Source: Spirochaetales bacterium
Lineage (GTDB): Bacteria > Spirochaetota > Leptospiria > Leptospirales > Leptonemataceae
Assembly: GCA_024233935.1 (NCBI GenBank)
Contig: JACKOY010000003.1
Coordinates: 369,189 to 433,188 of the forward strand
DNA length: 64,000 nucleotides
Reading direction: 5' to 3'
Positions within the stretch are counted from its first letter, which is position 1, and each line of letters begins with the position of its first letter. Of the stretch, positions 55,324 through 64,000 are shown piece by piece. The notes under the pieces are model-generated. The model searched no databases and had not been told where the DNA came from. It was given only the letters and a program-made list of their open reading frames with translations. Both the position numbers and the translations under genes were made by a program.

Positions 55324-56028
55324 TCACGGACGGTATACCGGCGGTTGTACCGGCAGGCTGAAGTCGCCTGTCGCGTCCGCCCTGAAACTGAGCAGCAGAA
55401 TCAGCGATTCACGGCGATTACTTGCTGTCCCCAATACCGAGATGTCGCACGTCGTATTACTGAAATAGCGACGCATTCGATACAGTGGCCGGCGCGTTGG
55501 CGGGTCCAGAATTTCTGCATACACGTCGCCAGAGCCCTCAACAAGCAGGAAAGGGACCTCGGGCCACCCGAAATCGGGCAGCGGCCGGTTCGGCGGGTAG
55601 CACTCGGCCCAGAGTGACAGGGTATCCGTGAAGTACTTGTACTGATAGTAGGTCGGGCCAGTCCCTTCAGCATACGAACTCAAATCCTCCGGCGGACCCA
55701 GGATCGCTGTTATCTGACCTGGCGGCGCGCATAGCGAAATGCTCGGGTCGCCGAATTCTCTTAGCGACCAGTCCCTCGGAGCCACGCTTACCTCCGCCAT
55801 CTCAACGTAACCTCCGCTCTGGGTCGCAAGACCTCTATTCGAAACGCGCCCCGTGAGTTCAATTGGCGTCAGGAAACCAACGGTAGTCAGCTCAGCGCCA
55901 CTGGCGTTTCGGAGAGCGACGCTTTCTGCAATCACGAAAGCGCGCCCCTGCAGAGGGCAGGCCGGCGCTGGGCACGCGGACAGGAGAAGAGATATTAAAG
56001 AAACAGCAAGCATGAGAGTGGCACGCAT
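55324..56028 (-). CDS. Putative lipoprotein, hypothetical
   Basis: The 234-aa protein has a signal sequence (RATLMLAVSLISLLLSAC) with lipobox LLSAC. An SH3-like start (IAESVALRNASGAELTTVGF near residue 35) is followed by a beta-rich region rich in Pro and Tyr. Cys residues occur at SLCAPPG, AECYPPN and NTTCDIS. ATG 56028 lies 1 bp after the stop of the M23 gene, so the pair is coupled. The longer frame to 56238 overlaps that gene and is not used. The SH3-like reading is a weak guess. Confidence 0.6.
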   Translation of the reverse strand: MRATLMLAVSLISLLLSACPAPACPLQGRAFVIAESVALRNASGAELTTVGFLTPIELTGRVSNRGLATQSGGYVEMAEVSVAPRDWSLREFGDPSISLCAPPGQITAILGPPEDLSSYAEGTGPTYYQYKYFTDTLSLWAECYPPNRPLPDFGWPEVPFLLVEGSGDVYAEILDPPTRRPLYRMRRYFSNTTCDISVLGTASNRRESLILLLSFRADATGDFSLPVQPPVYRP

Positions 56029-56029
56029 T

Positions 56030-56740
56030 TTACGGACACTCCAGCGAGATCTCTTCATTAACGAACGCGCACAGTGGATTTGTTCTGCCGGGTCTATGTT
56101 CTGGGCGCGCGGGTCGTTCCGGAAAACAAATCGAGTCTGAGGCAGGCGAACTGTCGCACGGGGCGGAAAGCGAACCCTCCCACGTTTCAAAGTACAGATG
56201 CGGGCCAGTACTCTGTCCAGTACTCCCTGCTCTGCCAATCTGCATACCCGGACTCACGTTCTCTCCTACACGCAACTGCGATGGCTCTTTCAGATGACCG
56301 TACAGGCTGTAATATACGCGTTGACCGGCACGGTGTTCCAGAATCACATAGTTGCCGTACGTGTTAGAAGCGGCTCTCACGACGCGGCCCGCCGCAGGTG
56401 CAATTATAGGTGTACCCGCCGGCACTCCTATGTCCAGTCCGTCATGATACACTGCGCCTCGGTGCTGATCCCACCCCGCGATGGATGGCACCCTTTCAAA
56501 TTGGCCCGCAGGTACCGGCAACGGCGCGCCGGAACTCGCAATGTATCGAGGCACATTGTTCTCAAGGCTTCTGTACTGCGCGCGGTACTCGCCTACCCGC
56601 TGATACTGTCGCGCATTCCCGCGGTTGCATTCCTGCTTCGCCTCTTCGGTGTTTCTGTATGCAGTCAACCTCACTATCTCGTAGTCGAACCATACCACAC
56701 ACGATTCCGGTGAAGGGCGCAGTCTGCTGCTTCGGAACAA
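56030..56740 (-). CDS. M23 (LytM) peptidase-like protein with a substituted zinc ligand
   Basis: The 236-aa frame has a helical N-terminal part with Arg/Gln repeats, then an M23 domain at about residues 85-190: HDGLDIGVPAGTPIIAPA (HxxxD), YYSLYGHLKEP and TGQSTGPHLYFETWEG. The last motif is normally HxH; here the second His, a zinc ligand in LytM, is Tyr. That makes hydrolase activity doubtful, as in EnvC-type degenerate LytM proteins. The N-terminus is uncertain, because the coding pattern continues upstream in another frame. The stop is 1 bp before the lipoprotein start. Confidence 0.7.
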   Translation of the reverse strand: MFRSSRLRPSPESCVVWFDYEIVRLTAYRNTEEAKQECNRGNARQYQRVGEYRAQYRSLENNVPRYIASSGAPLPVPAGQFERVPSIAGWDQHRGAVYHDGLDIGVPAGTPIIAPAAGRVVRAASNTYGNYVILEHRAGQRVYYSLYGHLKEPSQLRVGENVSPGMQIGRAGSTGQSTGPHLYFETWEGSLSAPCDSSPASDSICFPERPARPEHRPGRTNPLCAFVNEEISLECP

Positions 56741-57330
56741 GTTGCCAACCGAGTGCGGGCCGACGCCCGACGCTCCTGCGCTTCACCTATCTTCCTCGCA
56801 TACTCAGCCTGCATACGTCCGCTCTCGCTGAAGTCGAAGCCCTGCTCGGGTCGGTATTATTCGTCGTTCGCCTCCGTTTCCTCAGCCGGCACACCGCGCT
56901 GCACGTGCTCGTTGTAGGCAACCTGGGCCCGGCGATACTGCTCCGCGATGGTCGCCCTCTGGCTGCACAGCCAGTCCGATTCACGATCGGCTGTCGGCCC
57001 TGTGCAGGCGGCCTCCGCCAGGTAACCCAATCTCTCCAGCTTCCGCTGATCCAGGCCGAGCTGCGCACTCTTCAATGATTGGGGGGCCGTTGGCCAACTA
57101 TGAACAGGAGAAGGCTGACCTCTGGCCCGATTCGGGCCTGGACTCCGAGCGCTACTGGTCCGGAACTCGTGGCCGCCGGCGAGTCCACCCAACTTGAGCA
57201 GGCGTCTCTTTCCGTAGCCTCCGGACAAAACGTCTCGCGGACGCGTCGGCGTGTCATTTCAACATTCCCCGGTTCGCCCGCAAGAGCACTGGTCCCAACC
57301 TCCGAAGCTTGGTACAGTCCTGATGTTCGC
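56741..57330 (-). pseudogene. Decayed 5' part of the M23 gene region
   Basis: Minus-strand segments look coding but are broken. From 57228 a frame reads SLKSAQLGLDQRKLERLGYL, TADRESDWLCSQRATIAEQY and YNEHVQRGVPAEETEANDE, then a TAA near 56857. The same frame resumes as SGRMQAEYARKIGEAQERRA, and then a frame change near 56720 leads into the M23 frame. The repeated C-x-R-A/N-x-(x)-QY-x-R pattern occurs on both sides, supporting one ancestral gene. Upstream of 57228 another frame (EVGTSALAGEPGNVEMTRRR) may be a further piece. Boundaries are approximate. Confidence 0.4.
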
Positions 57331-57630
57331 ATATCACCCGCAAACCCCATACACCGCTTTCCGGGCGTATGTTTAGATTCTATATATTTGGGACCGGACT
57401 GGATCCGGAGATCAAGTCCGGAGAATTCGGCCAAAATCTGCAAGTTCTAAAACCATTTAGCGGAGGAGCGAAAGCTCAGGGGCTACGCGAAAACCTGCCC
57501 TTTGACAGGCTCGACCGCGGTGTTCCCGGCGGCCGCAAGCACTGGTGGCTGAAACGTTCACGCCGGGAAACTCAGGCCCGCCCGGCAGGGCGACAGAGTT
57601 TCTGAGAATAAAGGCGGAGGATTCCTGCTG
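57331..57630. other. Stretch without recognisable genes
   Basis: Between the decayed gene and the tRNA I see no credible coding frame, no strong hairpin and no repeat of the tRNA 3' end. Confidence 0.5.
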
Positions 57631-57714
57631 TGCCCAGGAGAGGACTTGAACCTCCACAGGATTACTCCCACTAGTACCTGAAACTAGCGCGTCTACCAGT
57701 TCCGCCACCTGGGC
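57631..57714 (-). tRNA. tRNA-Leu (CAG anticodon)
   Basis: The 84-nt class II tRNA has acceptor arms GCCCAGG/CCTGGGC with discriminator A, a D arm GGCGGAACTGGTAGACGC, an anticodon loop TTCAGGT (CAG), a variable arm and a T arm GGAGGTTCAAGTCC. CCA is not encoded. The 3' end faces the accessory region, as expected if it borders integrated DNA. Confidence 0.95.
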
Positions 57715-57860
57715 AATCAGGAAAAAGCAGACTCCCGAAGGGGCCCTGCACGGGCAATCACAATTGCAGAGCATCGGCCGGGGTCAGGCGTTCGTTCGGT
57801 TTTCGGCGAAGACGGCGTGAATACCTTGCCCGCGCACGCGCCTCCGACAATTCCATCAGT

Positions 57861-60692
57861 GTGGACCGCTTCTTAAAAGCAAGTCGATGCCTGGGGCTGC
57901 TTCTTCTGGCGCTACCGGCCGGCGGCTGCCTCCCGGACCTGGACGCGCCGGGCGCACCCCACGCCACTCTGGGCCAGATGGACTTCTCGGGGGTCGATCT
58001 TCTGAGTCGCGCTTACGCCCTGGACGGGCAATGGCGCTTCGAGTGGAACCAGCTCCACGAGACTCCGGGCACGGAGTCGCCGGTATTCATCGAAGTGCCG
58101 CGGCCCTGGAACAGTTTTGGTTACGTCAACACGGGCTTTGCCACCTATCATCTACGGCTGACCGGCCTGCCTCCGACCGCGCGACTCGCCCTGCGCATCG
58201 GCGATCTGAATACGGCCTATCGCCTCCTGGTCGACGGCCAAACAATTCATGCCGTGGGGCGCGTCGGAACCGAGCCCGAAAGCTCCCGGTCCACCTTTCG
58301 ACCGGATGTCATCGCGCTTCCTCCGGGCGCCGGGCATCTGATCACGCTTCAGATTTCGAATTTCACACACCGCAAAGCCGGACTGGACGGATCGATCCTG
58401 ATTGGTTCGGAAAGGGATTTGCGTGCAGGCCAGGAGCTGGATGTCGGACGCACCCTGCTCTTGTTCGGCATCTTTCTAATCACCGGCATTCATTACCTGA
58501 CTGTCTTTATCCTGCGTCGGCGCGAACTGGCCCCCCTATTCTTCAGCCTGTTTTGCCTGGCGCTCGCGACCCGCATGCTGGTCACCGGTGAGTATCTTCT
58601 GGCGCGCGTGCTGCCGCATTTTGCCACCATCATGCGCCTGGAGTATCTCACTCTGGTTTTCAGTACCGCGATTTTTGCCCTTTTTCTGAACGCCACTTTT
58701 CCGCGCGAATACCGCCGCTTCCTCAGTCGGCCCATCGCCCTGGGCGCCGCGATCATGGGCGGGCTGATTCTTTTTACAGAACCGCTCTTTTTTACCGAGC
58801 TACTGGGCGTTGATTTCCTGCTGGCGCTGACCACCATGTTGAGCGGCTTCGTCTGTGTCGCCATCGCCAGTATGCGTCATCGGCCCGGCGCCCTTACCAT
58901 GCTGGCCGGCGGGGGCATGTTCAGCCTGACGGTCGTCGCAGACATGCTGGGCCATGACTACGTGCTCGACCTTCCGAATCTTCTCAAGAATCCAACCCAG
59001 TACGGCCTCATCATTTTGATTCTGGCCCAGTCCACGGTGCTGGCCCGACGTTCGGCCAGCGCCTTTCGCACCGCCGAAACCCTGACCGCCGAATTAGAAC
59101 GACGCGTGGCCGAAAGAACCCGCGCGCTGGAGGAGTCCAATCGCGAGGTTCGTGAAACATCGCGCATGTATCGCAACCTGGTCGAAACCTCGGTCAATCT
59201 GATCTGGGCCATCGATACGGAAGGCATCATCACTTTTGTGAACGCCGCCGGTAAACAGATCTACGGATACGAACCACAGGAAGTCATCGGGCAGCATTTC
59301 GCGCGCTATGTGGATCCGGAGAGACTGGAGAACGACAGCCGCATGGTGCGACGTGTGCTTGCGGGGGAGACGATCTTTAACTATGAGACCGTACACCGCC
59401 ACCGCAACGGAAAACGTATTTACCTCATGTTCAACGCCCTGGCGGCCCGCGACGATTCCGGAGCCGTTACCGGCGCAAGCGGGACGGCGGTCGACATTAC
59501 CCAGCAAAAAAACATGCTCGATGAACTGCGCGTTTCCCGGGATCTGGCCGAGCAATCCAGCCGCGCGAAGTCGGAATTTCTGGCCACCATGAGCCACGAA
59601 ATTCGCACACCGCTCAATTCGCTTTTGGGTTCTGTGGATTTGCTGCAGGAGACCAAACTCGATCAGCACCAGACCGATTTGCTCTCGGTAATTGAGCGTT
59701 CCGGACGCCGGCTACTGAACGAAATCAGCGACATACTGGACTTATCCCGGGTCGAGTCCGGAAAACTCGAGCTGGAGATCACGACCTTCAACCTGCACGA
59801 GCTGCTGGAAGAAATGCGCGCCATGTTTGCGCAGCATGCAAGTTCGGCCGGTCTGGAGTTGCATGTCCTGATCAAGACCGGCGTGCCGCAGTGGATCGAA
59901 GGGGACGCCCATCGCCTGCAGCAGGTGCTTTCGAATCTACTCGGCAACGCGCTTAAATTTACCGAGCACGGTTCGGTCGAATTGATCGCGGAGTGCGAGA
60001 CCGATCGCGAAGATCGCGTGCGCATCGCCTTTGAGGTGCGCGACACCGGCATCGGCATACCACCCGACCGGCTGGAATCGATCTTCGATAGCTTCTCCCA
60101 GGCCGATTCTTCAACGACCCGACGTTTTGGCGGTACGGGTCTGGGCCTTGCGATCTGCCGTCGCTTGGTGCGCCTCATGGGGGGCGAAATCCTGGTGTCG
60201 AGCGCCGAAGGTGAAGGCAGCCGGTTTCGGTTTACGGCCAATCTGAAAAAGGCCGCGCCTTCCGAACCCGGCCTGGAGCGCGCCGCGCGGGTTGCGGCGC
60301 CCTCCTCCGCTCCGATGCACATCCTGGTTGCCGAAGACAACGCCGACAACGTCTACCTGATTCAGGCCTATCTGCGCAATTCCAGCATCACGGCCGACTT
60401 CGCGGAGAACGGCGCCATCGCCATCAAACGGGCCCATGAAAAAGATTACGATCTCATACTGATGGATATTCAGATGCCGGTCATGGATGGGTACACCGCG
60501 GTGCGCCTTTTAAGAGAATGGGAACAGGAGAGCGGCCGAGAACCCACACCCATCCTTGCCCTGAGCGCCAACGCCTCGGCCGAGGATCGCGAACAGAGCC
60601 TGGCAGCGGGCTGTGACGAACACCTGAGTAAACCCATCAAAAAACACCGGTTGCTCGAAGCCATTCGCGAGTACGCCCGGCACCGGAACTGA
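57861..60692 (+). CDS. Hybrid histidine kinase (7TMR-DISM, PAS, HisKA, HATPase, REC)
   Basis: The 943-aa protein starts at GTG 57861 with a lipoprotein-like signal (LLLLALPAGGC). Residues 40-190 are a DISMED2-like extracellular beta domain, 195-395 carry seven TM helices (7TMR-DISM), then a coiled linker (LERRVAERTRALEESNREV), a PAS domain (FVNAAGKQIYGYEPQEVIGQ), HisKA with His in FLATMSHEIRTPLNSLLGS, HATPase_c (GIPPDRLESIFDSFSQAD; GGTGLGLAICRRL) and a C-terminal receiver (DLILMDIQMPVMDG). No separate response regulator is adjacent. It senses small carbohydrate-like ligands in related proteins; the ligand here is unknown. Confidence 0.92.
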   Translation: MDRFLKASRCLGLLLLALPAGGCLPDLDAPGAPHATLGQMDFSGVDLLSRAYALDGQWRFEWNQLHETPGTESPVFIEVPRPWNSFGYVNTGFATYHLRLTGLPPTARLALRIGDLNTAYRLLVDGQTIHAVGRVGTEPESSRSTFRPDVIALPPGAGHLITLQISNFTHRKAGLDGSILIGSERDLRAGQELDVGRTLLLFGIFLITGIHYLTVFILRRRELAPLFFSLFCLALATRMLVTGEYLLARVLPHFATIMRLEYLTLVFSTAIFALFLNATFPREYRRFLSRPIALGAAIMGGLILFTEPLFFTELLGVDFLLALTTMLSGFVCVAIASMRHRPGALTMLAGGGMFSLTVVADMLGHDYVLDLPNLLKNPTQYGLIILILAQSTVLARRSASAFRTAETLTAELERRVAERTRALEESNREVRETSRMYRNLVETSVNLIWAIDTEGIITFVNAAGKQIYGYEPQEVIGQHFARYVDPERLENDSRMVRRVLAGETIFNYETVHRHRNGKRIYLMFNALAARDDSGAVTGASGTAVDITQQKNMLDELRVSRDLAEQSSRAKSEFLATMSHEIRTPLNSLLGSVDLLQETKLDQHQTDLLSVIERSGRRLLNEISDILDLSRVESGKLELEITTFNLHELLEEMRAMFAQHASSAGLELHVLIKTGVPQWIEGDAHRLQQVLSNLLGNALKFTEHGSVELIAECETDREDRVRIAFEVRDTGIGIPPDRLESIFDSFSQADSSTTRRFGGTGLGLAICRRLVRLMGGEILVSSAEGEGSRFRFTANLKKAAPSEPGLERAARVAAPSSAPMHILVAEDNADNVYLIQAYLRNSSITADFAENGAIAIKRAHEKDYDLILMDIQMPVMDGYTAVRLLREWEQESGREPTPILALSANASAEDREQSLAAGCDEHLSKPIKKHRLLEAIREYARHRN

Positions 60693-60724
60693 GCAAGAAC
60701 GATGGCGGGGTCGAGTCGACGACG

Positions 60725-61801
60725 CTACGGCGAAAATCGGCCCACCGTACCGCCGTGCAGGCTTCCCAGATATACCGCACCGCCGTGTTCAATCGCCGAA
60801 GTCGTAAACGGCACCCTGCCCCCGGCTTCTTCGTAGCTGCCCAGCAAGACGCCGTCCTGATCGAACTGCGCGACGTGGGTGTACGGCGCGGCCGCCGGAC
60901 GCATAAAGGCCGGCAGGCGCAGGGTCAGTCGGCGCAGGAAGCTCGAACCCGACAGAGAATCCAGGGCCTGGTTTCGCGGGGCCGCCAGAGCCAACCAGTA
61001 GGAAGTTCCGGAACGCGTGATGTTATCGGGGAAGCCGGGCAGGTTCTCCAAAAACACTTCTGAACTACCGGCCCGGGGCCCCCGCAGCCAATAGCGCAGG
61101 ACTCGATACATGCCGGACTCGCAAATAAGCACAGAGTCTTCATTTGCACTCAGGGCGACACCATTCGCAAAGTTCAGACCGGAAAGTAAGGTCCGCGCCT
61201 GGCCGGTATTCGGATCGAACTCAATCAGGCGACCGCTGCCGCGGTGTTCAACAATATCGAGCTGGCTGGCCCAATCGGCTCCGTACTCTGTCACCGGGAA
61301 ACGCGTGGATGCGTCGCTCAAATAAATGCGCCCGGTCTGTCTGGATATATCCAGATCGTCCGCGAAACCAAACGCCTCGCCATCGACCTCACCAAGCAAC
61401 ACTTCTACCTGACCGGAAGGGTCGACGCGCAAAAGACCGCGCACACCATCGGCGACAAACAGATTTCCACCCGCATCGAACTTCAGACCAAGCGGTCGCC
61501 CTTCGGTACGCGCAAATACTTCGAAGCTTTGCCCGACCCGGCGCAGAACGTCTCCTTCTTCGGTACCGCTGTACAGAATTCCGTTCGCATCAAACGCAAT
61601 CGATTCTGGCCCCGAATAGCCGCCCAATTCCAGGGCCTCGACGTTGATCTGAGAGCGGCGCTCTGCCCAGACGCTGCCCGGACCGGTTTCGGGCGCCTGG
61701 GGTGCTTCCCAGGCTACGGGATCAATTGGAACCGGCCAGAACAAGAGATACAGAAGAAGGATTGCGAGAAAGACCAATCCGGAAAGTAAGAACCTGCGCA
61801 T
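60725..61801 (-). CDS. SMP-30/strictosidine-synthase-like beta-propeller protein
   Basis: The protein is about 358 aa with an N-terminal TM anchor (FLLSGLVFLAILLLYLLFW). It has the propeller repeats of the APMAP/strictosidine-synthase group (GPESIAFDANGILYSGTEEG; RPLGLKFDAGGNLFVADGVR; LSGLNFANGVALSANEDSV) and ENLPGFPDNITRSG with the conserved PDN. It probably hydrolyses lactone or ester substrates outside the cytoplasm; the substrate is unknown. ATG 61801 is preferred over 61852, because the TM anchor follows directly. Confidence 0.85.
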   Translation of the reverse strand: MRRFLLSGLVFLAILLLYLLFWPVPIDPVAWEAPQAPETGPGSVWAERRSQINVEALELGGYSGPESIAFDANGILYSGTEEGDVLRRVGQSFEVFARTEGRPLGLKFDAGGNLFVADGVRGLLRVDPSGQVEVLLGEVDGEAFGFADDLDISRQTGRIYLSDASTRFPVTEYGADWASQLDIVEHRGSGRLIEFDPNTGQARTLLSGLNFANGVALSANEDSVLICESGMYRVLRYWLRGPRAGSSEVFLENLPGFPDNITRSGTSYWLALAAPRNQALDSLSGSSFLRRLTLRLPAFMRPAAAPYTHVAQFDQDGVLLGSYEEAGGRVPFTTSAIEHGGAVYLGSLHGGTVGRFSP

Positions 61802-61985
61802 GCTTGCACTCCCGCGGCTTTGTTTCGAGGCCAGCAAGCAGTTTTGTGACACCTCAGGAATGCAGACAAACTATCGCCTGGGTCTCCAGGTCACGCGCTT
61901 CTTTCAGAAGAGAGGAAATCCAGGTTCTATTGCCAACGGGTCAGAATGGCCGGGTGTTTTTGCCCGGGCCGCAAACGCACGCGAT

Positions 61986-62858
61986 TCAGCGCCGAGCGCT
62001 CGCGTACAATCGCACCGGAATGGGATACCCCTCGATCGTTTGATCTTCGCCCACAAAATCCGCCCCGACGGGCATATCGGCCCAGATTGTGCGTTGCTGT
62101 TCTGCCATTCCGTCGTACTCGCCGCCGCCCTGCACGTTTCGAAAACCGGACCGCCGCAACCACAGCTCCAGACAGAGTGCATTCGGAACGAACCAGACCC
62201 CGCGCACGCCTGCGAGCAAACCGCGATCCGGAACCAGCGCCAGAGGATGCGGGCTGAACTCCATCGGAAGGCCGAGACTCTCTACGATCAACTGCCCGCC
62301 GGGTTTCAGAGCACCGTAGGCCGCACGCAGGATCGAAAGCGGGTCGGTATGATGGTACAACACACCCAGAAGCAGAATCACGTCGAAGCGTTCGGGCTGT
62401 TCATGGAGCCAGTCGTAGCCCCGCAACACAAAACGATGCCCATCCGGACGATAAAAAGCGGCCAGGTACTCGTAGCATTGCTGAAAGGCCGGAACCGGAT
62501 CCAGGCCAACCACTTCGCGAACATTCAGGGCGGCCAATCGAAACAGATAATAGCCGTTGTTGCAGCCCACGTCGCAGATCGTAGCACCCGCCGGCGCCTG
62601 AATCAGAGCGGCAACGCGGTCCCACTTGATGTCGCTTTTCCAGTTGGCGTCGATGCGATGCCCGAAAATTTCAAAGGGACCTTTGCGCCAGGGCCGCAGC
62701 TGCTGCAGGTGCTCAAGCAGAATCTCGTGCTCGGCTGAATTCAATTCGGACGCGCGTCCGATGGTCACGGCCGGCCCCTCCAGACGAAAGTGTCCGGTGG
62801 CATGAGAACGCGCGAACTCCAGCATACCCTCCAGGTTTTCCGGAGTGAGCCGGGACAT
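61986..62858 (-). CDS. cmoB: tRNA uridine-34 carboxymethyltransferase CmoB
   Basis: CmoB uses carboxy-SAM to convert 5-hydroxyuridine to 5-oxyacetic acid uridine at the wobble position of tRNA. The 290-aa protein has LRPWRKGPFEIFGHRIDANW and WDRVAALI, the SAM-binding GCNNGYYLFRLAAL, VVGLDPVPAFQQCYEY and VLYHHTDPLSILRAAYGALK, all typical. It is slightly shorter than the E. coli enzyme at the N-terminus. cmoA is not in the window. Its start overlaps the dgt stop (TAATG). Confidence 0.92.
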   Translation of the reverse strand: MSRLTPENLEGMLEFARSHATGHFRLEGPAVTIGRASELNSAEHEILLEHLQQLRPWRKGPFEIFGHRIDANWKSDIKWDRVAALIQAPAGATICDVGCNNGYYLFRLAALNVREVVGLDPVPAFQQCYEYLAAFYRPDGHRFVLRGYDWLHEQPERFDVILLLGVLYHHTDPLSILRAAYGALKPGGQLIVESLGLPMEFSPHPLALVPDRGLLAGVRGVWFVPNALCLELWLRRSGFRNVQGGGEYDGMAEQQRTIWADMPVGADFVGEDQTIEGYPIPVRLYASARR

Positions 62859-64000
62859 TATTCGCGCTCGCGACCGGTCAGGAAGCCGTGCTCCCGGTTG
62901 GCAAAGCGATCGGTCATGCCGGAGATATAATCCGCCACAACACGATAGAGGCCGTGGGCCTCGACCCGGGCCTGCACGTGCTCGGGCATGAGTTCCGGGT
63001 GCGCGGTGAACTCCTCGAATAGAAACTCAATGATTCGCGCTCCCCGCCGCGACATCTGCATCACCCGCGGGAAGCGGTACAGGCGCGCAAACAGGAATCT
63101 GGATATCTCCGCCAGATTGGACCGCATGCCGGGGCTGAAGGCCACCGGATACTCATCTGTCGACATGGCCCGCACCTCGCCCAGATCGTGGGGCGCCGCC
63201 TGTTCGAGTCGTGCCCCGGTGGTCTCCAAAAGGTCGGTGATGCAGGCGTTCATCATGCTTCGCACGACAGCCCGTACCCGCAGGGGCATGCGCGCGACCT
63301 GAAATCGGTCGTGTTCTTTTGCGACCACGCGTTCGTGGGCGGCCCGAAAAGCGGGCAGTTCAAAGAGCTGCTCGTAGGAAAGAATACGTGAGTCGACGCC
63401 GTCTTCAATATCGTGATGCAGGTACGCGATGCGATCGCAGTGATCCACCAGCATGGCCTCCAGGCATGGGCGGCGTCTATGTCGCAGATCGCAAACTTCC
63501 TGCAGCTCCTGGTCGCACTCGTACACCCGCGCGTGTTTCATCATGCCTTCCAGACTGGCCCGGGTCAGGTTGAGACCCCGGTACTGCAAGTAGCGCGTCT
63601 CCAGAGTCGTCACGATGCGCAGACTCTGACAATTGTGTTCGAAGCCGCCTTTTTCCCGCATGAGATCGTTCAGTGCATCTTGCCCGGCGTGTCCGAAGGG
63701 AGTGTGGCCCAGATCGTGAGCGAGAGCCAGGGTCTCGGCAAACTCAGAATTCAAGCGCAACGCCTGGCACACCGAACGCGAAATCTGCGCCACCTCCATG
63801 CTGTGGGTCAGGCGCGTTCTATAGTTATCCCCTTCGGTGTTGATAAAAACCTGGGTCTTGTAGCCCAGTCGCCGAAAGGCTTTGCTGTGCACCACCCGGT
63901 CCCGATCGCGGGCATAAGCGGTCCGGTAGGCGTGCGGCTCTTCTCCGTGAATACGGCCGCCATGGTACCGATTCAACATGGCGTACGGCGCCAGAAGCGA
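62858..64000 (-). CDS. dgt: Deoxyguanosinetriphosphate triphosphohydrolase-like protein (5' end cut by window edge)
   Basis: HD-superfamily dNTPase: RDRDRVVHSKAFRRLGYKTQ, TRLTHSMEVAQISR, the HD motif LALAHDLGHTPFGHAGQDAL, DHCDRIAYLHHDIEDG and a C-terminal helical part. It hydrolyses dNTPs to nucleoside and triphosphate. The frame stays open to the window edge, and the residues before ATG 63979 (LAPYA) match the usual dgt N-terminus, so the true start is probably outside the window and the 63979 Met internal. The stop overlaps the cmoB start by one base. Confidence 0.93.
   Translation of the reverse strand, partial: SLLAPYAMLNRYHGGRIHGEEPHAYRTAYARDRDRVVHSKAFRRLGYKTQVFINTEGDNYRTRLTHSMEVAQISRSVCQALRLNSEFAETLALAHDLGHTPFGHAGQDALNDLMREKGGFEHNCQSLRIVTTLETRYLQYRGLNLTRASLEGMMKHARVYECDQELQEVCDLRHRRRPCLEAMLVDHCDRIAYLHHDIEDGVDSRILSYEQLFELPAFRAAHERVVAKEHDRFQVARMPLRVRAVVRSMMNACITDLLETTGARLEQAAPHDLGEVRAMSTDEYPVAFSPGMRSNLAEISRFLFARLYRFPRVMQMSRRGARIIEFLFEEFTAHPELMPEHVQARVEAHGLYRVVADYISGMTDRFANREHGFLTGRERE

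Noticed and set aside
48411..57400. Integron cassette array with attC sites
   Set aside because: No integron integrase and no paired RYYYAAC/GTTRRRY core sites were found at the X elements, despite the palindromes.
57457..57774. Minus-strand ORF of 105 aa over the tRNA
   Set aside because: It is the translation of tRNA-Leu (AELVDALVSGTSGSNPVEV pattern), a well-known false ORF.

Overview
The window is GC-rich, gene-dense bacterial chromosome. A DUF1564-like gene (14999-15526), a family I know from Leptospira, points to the order Leptospirales. Other gene types fit a free-living, microaerobically respiring member (Leptonema/Turneriella-like or an uncultured relative) better than a pathogenic Leptospira. 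The assignment rests on gene families, not on a search.

Layout. 1-7.1 kb: a copper-exporting P-type ATPase (ccoI, cut by the left edge) diverges from a compact ccoNOQPGH operon for cbb3-type cytochrome oxidase. 7.1-14.2 kb: a low-oxygen/stress regulatory cluster with a PilZ-type membrane protein, a kinase-like fusion, a CBS protein, a universal stress protein, a NarL-type two-component pair and an FNR-like regulator with cysteines near its N-terminus. An FNR-box palindrome lies between the CBS and Usp genes. 14.2-19.5 kb: DUF2071, DUF1564, hisA-hisH, a secreted transglutaminase-like protein and hisB. 19.6-29.3 kb: the pbpC/alpha-2-macroglobulin pair and a membrane protein. 29.4-37.9 kb: a GT39 glycosyltransferase, a membrane AraC regulator, SMI1/KNR4 and Pmp3 proteins, a sensor kinase and pyruvate phosphate dikinase. 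38-47 kb: small secreted or membrane proteins, ada-alkB and a cation/proton antiporter, interleaved with three arrays of a 16-bp motif. 47-48.4 kb: a DUF1704/QEGLA protein. 48.4-57.6 kb: an accessory region ending at a tRNA-Leu. It holds Rpn-family nuclease sequences, a noncoding repeat family (called element X here), a group II intron inside one X copy, and two runs of minus-strand peptidase-like and lipoprotein genes with decayed upstream parts. 57.8-64 kb: a hybrid histidine kinase, an SMP-30-like protein, cmoB and dgt (cut by the right edge).

The least-explained signals are two unrelated repeat systems. One is the motif TGATGCAGTTCCTTCA, with 13 copies in three arrays spaced about 60-63 or 73-75 bp apart, plus single copies inside hisA and pbpC. 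The other is element X, a palindrome-bearing repeat that follows an Rpn 3' end in two of its copies and is split exactly by the group II intron in one.
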